NCBI GenBank assembly: GCA_964538615.1
Contig: CAZIGK010000016.1
Location: forward strand, 1-39,690
DNA: 39,690 nt
Source of the DNA: CAZIGK01 sp964538615
GTDB taxonomy: Bacteria > Pseudomonadota > Alphaproteobacteria > Rickettsiales > RI-342
Direction: 5' to 3'
Part shown: positions 16,826 to 24,951 of the stretch, one piece after another
How positions within the stretch are numbered: the stretch's first letter is position 1
How the letters are laid out: the number at the start of each line of letters is the position of its first letter
Notes under the pieces: generated by a model
Told to the model about the DNA's origin: nothing
Seen by the model: only the letters and a program-made list of their open reading frames with translations
Database searches by the model: none
Position numbers and translations under genes: made by a program

Positions 16826-18433
16826 CTACGTATGGCTGGCGATTACCGCAGATGCAACCGTTTCAAGGTACGATGCCTGCAGTAAAGATTGCGTGTACGG
16901 ATGTTTTGGCGCTGTAAAAATCTGCTCTGCCGTGCCCCGTTCCACAATTTTTCCCTGCTTCATCACCAAAATCTGGTGACTCATCTGGCGGATAACACGC
17001 AAATCGTGGCTAATGAACAGATAACTCAGCCCGTAACGCTGTTGCAGACGGGTCAGCAACGCCAGTGTGGTTTGCTGTGTGGAAATATCCAGCGCAGAGG
17101 TTGGCTCGTCCAGCACCACCAGTTGCGGCCGCAAAGCCAATGCCCGCGCCAGCCCAATGCGTTGCCGCTGTCCACCGGAAAATGCGTGCGGGTAACGTTC
17201 CGCCGCGTCCTCTGGCAATTCCACATCCTGCAAGACCTGCTGAATCCGTTTATCCATCTGCTCCGGCTGCTGGCAAAGCCTGTGCGCGCGCAGACCTTCG
17301 GCAATAATTTCCCGCACTGTCATGCGCGGGTTTAAGCTACTGAACGGGTCTTGAAACACAACCTGCATTTGCTGCCGCATGGCGCGCATGGCATGGGCTT
17401 CCGGCAGTGGCTTGCTCGCAAAATACACCGTACCGCTACTGGCCTGTAACCGTAACAACGCCATGCCAAGGGTGGTTTTGCCGGATCCACTTTCTCCAAC
17501 AATACCAATCGTCTCTCCCTGATGCAGGGCGAATTGCACATTATCCACCGCCGTAAACACCTCCGTGGTTGCCCCCCAGAAGTTACGCACCGCCGGAAAC
17601 TTCACGCTCAGGTTCTGGCAGGTCAGCAGCGGTTCTGCATTGTTTGGCAAAGGTTGCGGCTCCCCATGCGGATGACTGGCCAGCAGGCTCTGCGTGTAGG
17701 CATGTTTGGGTTCCCGCAGTACCTGCGCCGCTTTGCCCTTTTCCACCACTTTTCCCTGCTGCATCACCACTACCTGATCCGCCATATAGCGCACCACGGA
17801 AAAATCATGCGTAATCAATAGCAGCGCCATACCCATATCCCGCTGCAACTGCTTCAGTAAATCCAGAATCTGCAGTTGCACCGTCACATCCAGCGCGGTG
17901 GTTGGCTCATCCGCAATCAACAGTTCCGGCTGGTTGGCAATGGCCATAGCAATCATCACCCGTTGTCGCTGCCCACCCGAAAGTTCGTGCGGGTACGCCC
18001 CCAAACGCTCCGTCAGTTTGTCCAGCCCCACCTGCCGTAATAGCCCGATGGTTTTCAGGCGTGCAGCGTCTTTGCTCAGGCGTTGGTGCAGACGCAGGCT
18101 TTCGCCAATCTGTTTACCGATACTATGCAGCGGGTTCAGCGCGGTCATTGGTTCCTGAAAGATCATGCCAATCCGCTTCCCCCGAAAGGTACGCAACCGC
18201 CGATCCGACAATTGATGCAATGCATGCTGGTCAAAAATGATGCCAGACCCTTCATGCAGGCGTGCCTGTGGTGGCTGCAACCCCAACACTGCGAGAGCGG
18301 TCAGGCTTTTGCCGGAACCACTCTCCCCCACCACAGCGGTACATTCGCCTTTCGCTACCCGAAACGAGACATTCTTCAACACCTGCGTCTCGCCAAAGGA
18401 CAGGGATAGTTTATCAATCTGTAGCAAACTCAT
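16826..18433 (-). CDS. yejF: Peptide ABC transporter ATPase, two nucleotide-binding domains
   Basis: 535 residues with two ABC ATPase domains in one chain. The first has Walker A GESGSGKS (36-43), signature ELSGGQRQRVMIA and Walker B LLIADEPTTALD. The second has GESGSGKTT, FSGGQRQRIGLARAL and LVVLDEPTSALD. Both belong to the OppD/OppF group. It powers peptide uptake through YejB/YejE; in enterobacteria the same system imports microcin C and affects antimicrobial peptide resistance. ATG 18433 is chosen over a GTG nine nt upstream because of GAGGGGA spacing. It lies 20 nt after yejE. Confidence 0.93.
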   Translation of the reverse strand: MSLLQIDKLSLSFGETQVLKNVSFRVAKGECTAVVGESGSGKSLTALAVLGLQPPQARLHEGSGIIFDQHALHQLSDRRLRTFRGKRIGMIFQEPMTALNPLHSIGKQIGESLRLHQRLSKDAARLKTIGLLRQVGLDKLTERLGAYPHELSGGQRQRVMIAMAIANQPELLIADEPTTALDVTVQLQILDLLKQLQRDMGMALLLITHDFSVVRYMADQVVVMQQGKVVEKGKAAQVLREPKHAYTQSLLASHPHGEPQPLPNNAEPLLTCQNLSVKFPAVRNFWGATTEVFTAVDNVQFALHQGETIGIVGESGSGKTTLGMALLRLQASSGTVYFASKPLPEAHAMRAMRQQMQVVFQDPFSSLNPRMTVREIIAEGLRAHRLCQQPEQMDKRIQQVLQDVELPEDAAERYPHAFSGGQRQRIGLARALALRPQLVVLDEPTSALDISTQQTTLALLTRLQQRYGLSYLFISHDLRVIRQMSHQILVMKQGKIVERGTAEQIFTAPKHPYTQSLLQASYLETVASAVIASHT

Positions 18434-18453
18434 TGGATGCACTTCCCCTCTCG

Positions 18454-19518
18454 TCAGCGACGGTGCAGTTGCGGGTTCAGGGCATTACGCACGGCTTCCC
18501 CAATAAACACCAGCAAACTCAGGCTTATCGCCATCACCAGAAAACTGGTCAACCCCAGCCAGGTGGCGTGTGGGTTGGCTTTCGCCTGTGACAGCAGCTC
18601 CCCCAGCGACGGAGAACCAGGCGGCAGACCAAAGCCCAGAAAATCCAGTGAGGCCAGTGTCACAATAGCGGCAGAAAGCTTGAACGGCAGGTACGTCACG
18701 GTCGCCACCAGTGCGTTAGGCAGCACGTGCCGCAGCAGAATACGGCTTTCACTCACGCCCAGTGCGCGGGCAGCTCTCACAAAATCAAAATTACGTACCC
18801 GCAAAAATTCGGCACGCACCACACTGCTCAGCGGCATCCAGTTAAACAACAACATCAGACATAGTAACCACCAGAAATTCGGCTCCACCACACTGGCCAG
18901 AATAATCAACAAAAACAATACCGGCATGCCAGACCATATTTCTGTCAGGCGTTGCCCCAGCAAATCCGTCAGGCCACCAAAATACCCCTGCACGGCTCCG
19001 GCTAAAATCCCCAGCAGTACACTGCCGGTGGTTAAGGCCATGGCAAATAACACCGACAGCCGGAAACCATAAATCAGGCGTGCCAGTACGTCCCGCCCCT
19101 GATCATCCGTTCCCAGCCAGTTCATCAGACTTGGAGCGGAAGGAGCCGGCACATCCAGCCGATAATTAATGGTGGTGTAATCAAACGGAATCGGTGGCCA
19201 GACCATATGCCCCCCGGCTTGCTCAATCAAGGCCTGCATATAGGGGGAACGATAGGCCGGTTCTGTCTCAAACACCCCACCAAACGTGGTTTCCGCATAG
19301 CGGACAAAAGCCGGAAAATACCATTCTCCACGGTAAGAAATGACAATCGGCTTTTCATTCGCGATCACTTCCGCCAACAGGGTCAGGGCAAACAACATCC
19401 CAAACAACCATAAACTTATATAACCCCGCCGGTTCTGCCGAAACGCCTGCCAAAACCGTGCAAAACCTACAGGTAGAACCGTGGCTGAACGGAAAGAAGG
19501 GGTATGCGGAACACTCAT
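18454..19518 (-). CDS. yejE: Peptide ABC transporter permease YejE
   Basis: 354 residues, a DppC/OppC-type permease. After a first membrane helix comes a large periplasmic loop (~residues 45-145, including PPIPFDYTTINYRLDVPAP) typical of YejE. The C-terminal part holds the binding-protein-dependent transport fold with the EAA-like loop RAARALGVSESRILLRHVLPNA. ATG 19518 has GGAGG at good spacing; the Shine-Dalgarno overlaps the yejB stop, 4 nt away. It forms the channel together with YejB. Confidence 0.93.
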   Translation of the reverse strand: MSVPHTPSFRSATVLPVGFARFWQAFRQNRRGYISLWLFGMLFALTLLAEVIANEKPIVISYRGEWYFPAFVRYAETTFGGVFETEPAYRSPYMQALIEQAGGHMVWPPIPFDYTTINYRLDVPAPSAPSLMNWLGTDDQGRDVLARLIYGFRLSVLFAMALTTGSVLLGILAGAVQGYFGGLTDLLGQRLTEIWSGMPVLFLLIILASVVEPNFWWLLCLMLLFNWMPLSSVVRAEFLRVRNFDFVRAARALGVSESRILLRHVLPNALVATVTYLPFKLSAAIVTLASLDFLGFGLPPGSPSLGELLSQAKANPHATWLGLTSFLVMAISLSLLVFIGEAVRNALNPQLHRR

Positions 19519-19522
19519 GGAT

Positions 19523-20608
19523 CTACCTCCGTTCAAAATCAATACGAGGATCCACCAACCGATAGGTTAAGTCTCCCAACAGGCTTAAAAACAACCCGAT
19601 CAGGGTGTAGAGATACAAGGTGCCAAACATGACCGGATAATCCCGGTTAATCGCAGACTCAAACCCCAACAGCCCCAACCCATCGAGGGAGAAAATCACT
19701 TCAATCAACAAAGCGGAAGTGAAAAATATCCCCATCAGCGCGGAAGGCAGGCTGGCAATCACCAGCAACATGGCATTGCGAAACACATGCCCCCACAGCA
19801 CCTGCCGCTCATTCAGGCCTTTGGCGCGGGCGGTCAGCACATATTGCTTGGTCATTTCATCCATAAAACTATTTTTGGTCAGCAGCGTCAGGCTGGCGAA
19901 ACCACCCATGACCATGGCAATAATCGGCAGGGTAATATGCCATAGATAGTCCAACACCTGTCGATACCACGGCAATTCCGCCCAATGATCCGACACCAGT
20001 CCGCGCAACGGAAACCACTGCACGTAACTCCCCCCTGCGAATAAAATAATCAATAGCAGGGCAAACAAAAAACTGGGGATGGCATAGGCAACAATCATGA
20101 CACTGCTGGTCCAGACATCAAACGGGCTGCCATCCCGTACGGCTTTGCGTATGCCCAGTGGAATGGAAATCAGATAAATCAGCAGCGTGGACCATAATCC
20201 CAGCGAGATAGAGACGGGCAAACGCTCCCAGATCAAATCCATCACCCGACCGGAGCGAAAAAAACTTTCACCAAAATCAAAGCGCAGATAATTCCACAAC
20301 ATATCGGTAAAACGTTCATGGGCGGGTTTATCAAAGCCATAGATTTTCTCAATACGCGCCACAATTTCCGGGTCCAACCCGTGTGACGTATTGCGTAACT
20401 GGCTTTCTGCGCGTGTGGTGGAAGCCGCAGATTCCCCTCCCATACTGCTGAAACGCGCCGTCGCCAGTGCATTATGGCCCTTCAACTCTGCCACCATGCG
20501 CTCGACCGGCCCACCGGGTGCCGCCTGCACAATCAGAAAGTTCAGCAATAAAATGCCAAACAGGGTGGGAATCATCAATAACAAGCGGCGGACAATATAG
20601 GCGATCAT
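19523..20608 (-). CDS. yejB: Peptide ABC transporter permease YejB
   Basis: 361 residues, a DppB/OppB-type permease starting with the conserved MIAYIVRRLLLMIPTLFGI helix. It has the family feature APGGPVERM followed by a periplasmic segment (~40-110, with LDPEIVARIEKIYGFDKP), and the EAA loop is LTARAKGLNERQVLWGHVFRNA. Its ATG overlaps the yejA stop by 4 nt (ATGA), so translation is coupled. Confidence 0.94.
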   Translation of the reverse strand: MIAYIVRRLLLMIPTLFGILLLNFLIVQAAPGGPVERMVAELKGHNALATARFSSMGGESAASTTRAESQLRNTSHGLDPEIVARIEKIYGFDKPAHERFTDMLWNYLRFDFGESFFRSGRVMDLIWERLPVSISLGLWSTLLIYLISIPLGIRKAVRDGSPFDVWTSSVMIVAYAIPSFLFALLLIILFAGGSYVQWFPLRGLVSDHWAELPWYRQVLDYLWHITLPIIAMVMGGFASLTLLTKNSFMDEMTKQYVLTARAKGLNERQVLWGHVFRNAMLLVIASLPSALMGIFFTSALLIEVIFSLDGLGLLGFESAINRDYPVMFGTLYLYTLIGLFLSLLGDLTYRLVDPRIDFERR

Positions 20609-22734
20609 ACAGCGCCTCCAGATGTATTGCGCATACGGGATGCTTTCTCAGGCTCATACCACCACAAGTCATAAAATCCGGTGCCATAGGTGGGGGGCTG
20701 CTCTGGCATGCCAAACTTATCCCAATGTACAAGGCGCACCATGCCACTAAACCAGTGCGGCACCATGTAATACTGGTACCATAACACCCTATCCAGTGCC
20801 ATGCAGGTGGCTTCCAGCTCCTCCTGCGAGCGGGCTTTTAAGATTTTTTCCACCAGCGCATCCACCACCGGATGACGCATCCCGGCGACATTCAGACTGC
20901 CCTGCACTCCCGCCATGCGGGAATGAAAATAATTCACCTGCTCATTACCCGGCGCCAGAGATTGCGGGTAAATATGCACAATGCTTTCAAAATCAAACTG
21001 CTCTACCCGCTTTTGGTATTGCGCAATATCCACCATGCGAATGCGCCCCTGAATGCCCAGCCGCTCCAGATTTTTAATATAAGGCGCCACCACCCGCTGA
21101 AAACTGGGAGAGAACAACATAAATTCAATGGTTAAAGGCTCACCGCTCTCTGCATGCACCAGTTGAAAATCCTTTACCACCCAGCCTGCTTCCCGCAGCA
21201 AATCCCGCGCCTGCAACAACGGCTCACGAATGTAGCCACTCCCATCGGACTGGGGCAGACCTAACGGCTCGGCAAAGGTCGCTTCCGGCAATTGTTCGCG
21301 GTATGGCTCCAGCAGTCGCAACTCCGCCTCCGATGGTAACCCGCGCGCCGCATAGGGCGAGTTTTCATAATAGCTAAGGGTGCGCTGGTACAGGCCATAA
21401 AACAGATGGCTGTTCGTCCATTCAAAATCAAACGCCAGTGTCAGGGCTTTACGCACCCGCACATCCGCAAATTTTGCCAGACGGGTATTAAAATAAAACC
21501 CTTGTGCTCCGGCGGGTTGTCCGGCGGGAATCACCCGCTTTAGCAACAACCCCTCCCGCAAAGCAGGGGTATCATAGGCGGTCGCCCACAGACGGGAAAT
21601 ATTTTCCAGCCGCACATCATAGGCACCGGCTTTCAACGCTTCCACCGCCACTGCCTCGTCACGGTAATAATCAAATGTCACCCGATCAAAATTATGCCGC
21701 CCAATATTGACCGGATGCTCTTTCGCCCAGTAATCTTCCCGCCGTTGAAACCGAATGCTACGCCCCGCATCCACCCGCTCCACCCGGTAGGGGCCGGAAC
21801 CGGGTATCGCCACCAACCCCGGCTTATCAAACGGGCGGGCGGCATCCTCAAACCATGCTTTCGGCAAAACGGGCAACTGCCCCAAAATCAGCGGCAGTTC
21901 CCGATTCTGGTTATGCTTGAATAAAAAACGTACCCGCCGCTTATCCAGTATCTTCGCCTCTGCCACGTCCAGATAATAGCTCTGGTAGTGCGGGTGCCCC
22001 TGCTTGGTGAGCGCCGTAAAGCTGAACGCCACATCCTCTGCCGTGACCGCGCTACCATCCGGCCAGCTCGCGGCTGGGTTCAGGCGGAATTCTACCCAAT
22101 AGTGATCCGGGTCAACCTTTACCCCATCGGCTAACAGGCCATAGGCCGTGGAAGGCTCATCCGCTGAAGGGCTGAGCAACGTATCAAAGGTCAGCGCAAT
22201 CCCTGTGGCCGCCACCCCGCGCAAAATAAATGGGTTCAGGCTATCAAAGCTACCCTCATAGGCCAGTTTAATGCTGCCGCCTTTGGGCGCATCGGTTCGG
22301 ACATAAGCAAAATGCTTGAAGCCCTTGGCGTATTTTAACTCCCCAAAGGTGGAAAGACCATGTTTAAAAGGAATGGTCGGCGCCACCACATCCGGGTCAC
22401 GGCGCGGCGTTGGTTCTGCGTCTCCCAGCAAATCCGCCGCCAGTGCCTCCGCCGCCTGCTCCGGCGTCAAGGCAGCCTCTCCCTCCGCTGGCTTCGCCGC
22501 GTCATCGGTCATGGACTCTGTGTCGGCATCCCCCGTCGTGCCACCGATCGCATCCGGCGCCGTCGCTGCCTCTGCCTGCACAGCAGAAGCCGTTTGCGCT
22601 TCCTTCGCTTTCGCCGCTTCTTCGGCCCAGCCCTGCGCCGGCAACCCTATCAGCAGCGCGAACCATAGACACGCATGCAGGAACACACCACCCCTCGCAG
22701 ATGAAACCCATAACATAGGACGCACAAATAGCAT
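20605..22734 (-). CDS. yejA: Peptide ABC transporter substrate-binding protein YejA with acidic N-terminal insertion
   Basis: 709 residues. The start at 22734 gives a Sec signal peptide (cleavage after QGWA, residue 37); ATG 22716 is an alternative. The solute-binding domain begins near residue 124 with HGLSTFGELKYAKGFKHFAYV, APKGG and GSFDSLNPF, the YejA hallmark, and continues with WPDGSAVTAEDVAFSF and GSGPYRVERVDAGRSI. Between signal and domain lie ~80 residues rich in Ala, Glu, Asp, Thr and Pro, which YejA proteins normally lack. It delivers peptides to YejBEF in the periplasm. It is the first gene of the run, with an AT-rich leader. Confidence 0.92.
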   Translation of the reverse strand: MLFVRPMLWVSSARGGVFLHACLWFALLIGLPAQGWAEEAAKAKEAQTASAVQAEAATAPDAIGGTTGDADTESMTDDAAKPAEGEAALTPEQAAEALAADLLGDAEPTPRRDPDVVAPTIPFKHGLSTFGELKYAKGFKHFAYVRTDAPKGGSIKLAYEGSFDSLNPFILRGVAATGIALTFDTLLSPSADEPSTAYGLLADGVKVDPDHYWVEFRLNPAASWPDGSAVTAEDVAFSFTALTKQGHPHYQSYYLDVAEAKILDKRRVRFLFKHNQNRELPLILGQLPVLPKAWFEDAARPFDKPGLVAIPGSGPYRVERVDAGRSIRFQRREDYWAKEHPVNIGRHNFDRVTFDYYRDEAVAVEALKAGAYDVRLENISRLWATAYDTPALREGLLLKRVIPAGQPAGAQGFYFNTRLAKFADVRVRKALTLAFDFEWTNSHLFYGLYQRTLSYYENSPYAARGLPSEAELRLLEPYREQLPEATFAEPLGLPQSDGSGYIREPLLQARDLLREAGWVVKDFQLVHAESGEPLTIEFMLFSPSFQRVVAPYIKNLERLGIQGRIRMVDIAQYQKRVEQFDFESIVHIYPQSLAPGNEQVNYFHSRMAGVQGSLNVAGMRHPVVDALVEKILKARSQEELEATCMALDRVLWYQYYMVPHWFSGMVRLVHWDKFGMPEQPPTYGTGFYDLWWYEPEKASRMRNTSGGAV

Positions 22735-22765
22735 GATATAGTATTCTCTAAGCTTACAGAACACT

Positions 22766-22795
22766 ATATATGCCAGTTTTTTGCACAACCGCCAA
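22766..22795 (-). promoter_or_regulatory. Candidate yejA promoter
   Basis: On the minus strand TTGGCG (22795-22790) and TATATA (22771-22766) are 18 nt apart. An overlapping TATAGT (22768-22763) is an alternative -10 box. The site lies inside the candidate small-RNA region of the opposite strand, so the two divergent transcripts would start within ~20 nt of each other. Confidence 0.35.
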
Positions 22796-22866
22796 GCGGG
22801 ATTATGCATCTGGCCCTCTGCAGGGATGCGCCAGGATTTTCTATTCTGCCGCTGTAGTGCGTGTGT

Positions 22867-22911
22867 AAGGACGGCGTGCGGGGATTTCCCCCATACGCCG
22901 TCCTTCGTTTT
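22867..22911 (+). terminator. Intrinsic terminator of the candidate small RNA
   Basis: An 11-bp perfect stem (22867-22877 with 22895-22905), a further GGGG/CCCC helix inside with loop ATTT, then CGTTTT at 22906-22911. The U-run exists only on the plus strand; the minus strand continues with ACACAC. It lies 59 nt before the folate cyclo-ligase start and cannot serve yejA, which runs the other way. Confidence 0.65.
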
Positions 22912-22969
22912 AAGGGTCAAATCGGTTATGCTGCGCTAGCGATAACCCATCACCACCCGAAAGCCAACC

Positions 22970-23638
22970 ATGCAAGCCCCTGCCGACCACCACGTAGAAC
23001 GCACGCGCATACGCCAGCAACTCCGGCAGAATCGCCGCGCTTTCGTTGCGGATGAATCCGCACGGGACGCAGCAGAAACCGCCATTACCCACCAACTGCA
23101 TCACCTCACCCTGCATTGGCCAGAGACTGCTATCATTGCCTGCACCCTTCCCCACGGCAACGAATGTTCCTTGTCGCGCTGGATGCAATGGGCGCTGGCG
23201 CAAGGGCGCTCCATCGCCCTGCCTTGCGTCGAAGAACGCGATGCTCCACTCACGTTCCGGCAATGGGATGGCGATATGGCCAACCTGATGCCAGATGCCC
23301 TGAGCCTGCTGGCTCCTCTCTCGCAACCCATAGCGCAACCCGATGTGGTTCTCGTGCCTCTGCTGGGTTTTGATGCAGACGGGCAACGCATGGGACAAGG
23401 CGGCGGCTATTATGATCGCACGCTGGCGGCTCTGGCTGCATCTGGCCATCATCCCCTGCGTCTGGGGGTGGCGTTTGCCTGCCAACAGGTCGAAACGGTA
23501 CGCCCCGAACCGTGGGATGAACCACTGCACGCCGTCCTGACCGAAAAAGGGTTAATGACTTTTGGCACAAACCATGCCATGTTGCCCGGCTATACGCTGC
23601 AGGGAACCTGCAATCATACAGAACAGACCCAAAGCTGA
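22970..23638 (+). CDS. 5-formyltetrahydrofolate cyclo-ligase
   Basis: 222 residues, slightly longer than the usual ~190-200 because of a C-terminal tail. It converts 5-formyl-THF to 5,10-methenyl-THF using ATP and so recycles a dead-end folate. Family landmarks are the N-terminal basic segment RTRIRQQLRQNRRAF (nucleotide binding) and VVLVPLLGFDADGQRMGQGGGYYDRTLA, with the conserved GxGxGYYDR core in slightly relaxed form. ATG 22970 has only a weak ribosome binding site. It begins a plus-strand run with the YmdB-type gene 37 nt downstream. Symbols differ between species (fau, ygfA). Confidence 0.9.
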   Translation: MQAPADHHVERTRIRQQLRQNRRAFVADESARDAAETAITHQLHHLTLHWPETAIIACTLPHGNECSLSRWMQWALAQGRSIALPCVEERDAPLTFRQWDGDMANLMPDALSLLAPLSQPIAQPDVVLVPLLGFDADGQRMGQGGGYYDRTLAALAASGHHPLRLGVAFACQQVETVRPEPWDEPLHAVLTEKGLMTFGTNHAMLPGYTLQGTCNHTEQTQS

Positions 23639-23675
23639 CAAACAACCGCAGTAACAACACGAACCAACACACATC

Positions 23676-24527
23676 ATGAAGCTGGCAATTTTTGGCGATA
23701 TAGTCGGTGGAGCAGGACGCGAATATCTGATAGCGCAATTGCCCGCCTTTCGTGCGGCCTACAAGCCGGATGCCATCATCGTGAATGCGGATAATGCCTC
23801 TGGCGGTTTTGGCCTGCAACCTCCCCATGCAGAGGCACTGCTCGCTGCGGGGGCAGACGTTTTGGCCTGTGGTGACCATGTGTGGGATCAAAAAGCCCTA
23901 ACCCCGATGCTGGATCAAAACCCCCGCCTGCTCCGCCCCATGAATTACCCCGGCAACGTTCCGGGACGAGGGCATGTAGAACTAAAACTGGCGGATGGCC
24001 GTAAATTGCTGGTACTGCATCCGCTGGGACAGGTCTTCATTAAAGATAACCTGAACTGCCCGTTTCAGGCGGTCGATACCCTGTTAAAAGGCTATCGGCT
24101 AGGGACAACCGTGCAGGCGATTGTGGTGGATTTTCATGCAGAAGCGACCTCCGAAAAAATGGCGATGGGGCAGTTTCTGGATGGTCGCGTCAGCGCCGTG
24201 GTAGGTAGCCATACCCATGTCCCAACCGATGATGCCTGCATCATGCCGAAAGGCACCGCCTACCAGACGGATTTAGGCATGTGCGGTGTCTATCAACCCT
24301 CCGTGATCGGCTTTGAGCCAGATGCCCCGCTGGAACAATTTACCCGCAAGTTCCGCAAGATTCGCCTCACTCCGCAAAAAAATGCCGCCCCCACGCTACG
24401 CGGCCTATGGATCGAAACCGATGATCGAACCGGGCTTGCCTCTTCGGTGCGGATGATTAAAATAGGGGGCGACTGGCCGCAAGCACCGACCTTGACCAGC
24501 ATTCCCGCGCCTCTCGCGCCGGTGTAA
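23676..24527 (+). CDS. YmdB/TIGR00282-type metallophosphoesterase
   Basis: 283 residues. Members are dinuclear metal phosphodiesterases; the Bacillus protein hydrolyses 2',3'-cyclic nucleotides. Motifs in order: FGDIVGGAGRE, VNADNASGGFGL, CGDHVWDQKAL, RPMNYPGNVPGRG, VDFHAEATSEKMAMG, VGSHTHVPTDD, TAYQTDLGMCGVY. The Asn of the usual GNH motif is replaced by Asp (GDH), the rest of the metal site being intact. Gene order after folate cyclo-ligase and before yebC fits alphaproteobacteria. The C-terminal ~20 residues are Pro/Ala-rich. Confidence 0.88.
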   Translation: MKLAIFGDIVGGAGREYLIAQLPAFRAAYKPDAIIVNADNASGGFGLQPPHAEALLAAGADVLACGDHVWDQKALTPMLDQNPRLLRPMNYPGNVPGRGHVELKLADGRKLLVLHPLGQVFIKDNLNCPFQAVDTLLKGYRLGTTVQAIVVDFHAEATSEKMAMGQFLDGRVSAVVGSHTHVPTDDACIMPKGTAYQTDLGMCGVYQPSVIGFEPDAPLEQFTRKFRKIRLTPQKNAAPTLRGLWIETDDRTGLASSVRMIKIGGDWPQAPTLTSIPAPLAPV

Positions 24528-24577
24528 GCGCCCGCTGCCCCTGTCGGGCTTTATCCAACCCCTTGAAGGACCCCACT

Positions 24578-24814
24578 ATGCAAGAAAAAATCCGTAAAGG
24601 CTTCTGTGCGGTTCTGGCGGCAATTTTGCTTGGCTTTTCCGGCCTGCTGTTGCTGATGGAGCAAAATGGCCCCAGTCTCGCCCGTCAAATCTGGGAGCAT
24701 CCACTCCTCACTTGGGCACATGTCCCTAACCTGATTCTGGCCGCCATGGTGGTAATTTGCACGGGCGGTGCCGCAGGGCTGATCTGGATGGGCTTTTTGC
24801 AGGTGCGCAAATAG
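24578..24814 (+). CDS. Small two-helix membrane protein of unknown function
   Basis: 78 residues with two hydrophobic helices (~residues 9-28 and ~51-75) and a short charged hairpin between them. Both termini are basic (MQEKIRKG and QVRK), which suggests both face the cytoplasm. ATG 24578 follows GAAGGA at good spacing; an in-frame TTG 15 nt upstream overlaps that site and is unlikely. It lies 50 nt after the YmdB-type gene in the same direction. I recognise no family. Confidence 0.6.
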   Translation: MQEKIRKGFCAVLAAILLGFSGLLLLMEQNGPSLARQIWEHPLLTWAHVPNLILAAMVVICTGGAAGLIWMGFLQVRK

Positions 24815-24860
24815 GCACCCCCAATTAAGGCACGCTACAGGCCAATACGTGCGCCAATGG

Positions 24861-24890
24861 TTGACAAACCCTAACAGGCTGGTGAATAAC
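24861..24890 (+). promoter_or_regulatory. Candidate yebC promoter
   Basis: A perfect TTGACA (24861-24866) is followed after 18 nt by AATAAC (24885-24890), four of six matches to a -10 box. It lies in the 137-nt gap before yebC and would allow expression separate from the folate cyclo-ligase run. Confidence 0.4.
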
Positions 24891-24951
24891 AGAGCAGGCT
24901 GCACATGCAACCGAACCTTTATTCCCTATCCACATGCAGTGAGTGTCACCT

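Larger units (their letters stand above)
22737..22911 (+). ncRNA. Candidate structured small RNA upstream of folate cyclo-ligase (6S-like position)
   Basis: A strong terminator at 22867-22911 has no plus-strand gene in front of it. The DNA before it can fold into a rod. CTTACA (22753-22758) pairs with TGTAAG (22864-22869), and CACTAT (22762-22767) pairs with GTAGTG (22854-22859, one G-U pair), separated by a 3x4 internal loop. AGCGG (22795-22799) pairs with CCGCT (22849-22853), leaving a 27-nt AT-rich bulge, and CTGG.CCCT/AGGG.CCAG closes the tip. TATAGT at 22737-22742 could be its -10 box, giving an RNA of about 160 nt. 6S RNA often lies directly before this cyclo-ligase gene in proteobacteria, so it is the first guess. 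The bulge is one-sided, unlike canonical 6S, so the identity stays open. Confidence 0.45.

Noticed and set aside
22740..22969. Folate (THF) riboswitch before the cyclo-ligase gene
   Set aside because: The region is structured, but I could not match the conserved THF riboswitch cores, and the terminator position fits a separate RNA better.
23250..23891. Minus-strand open frame (213 codons) across the cyclo-ligase/YmdB junction
   Set aside because: Both plus-strand genes carry intact family motifs; the opposite frame has none.
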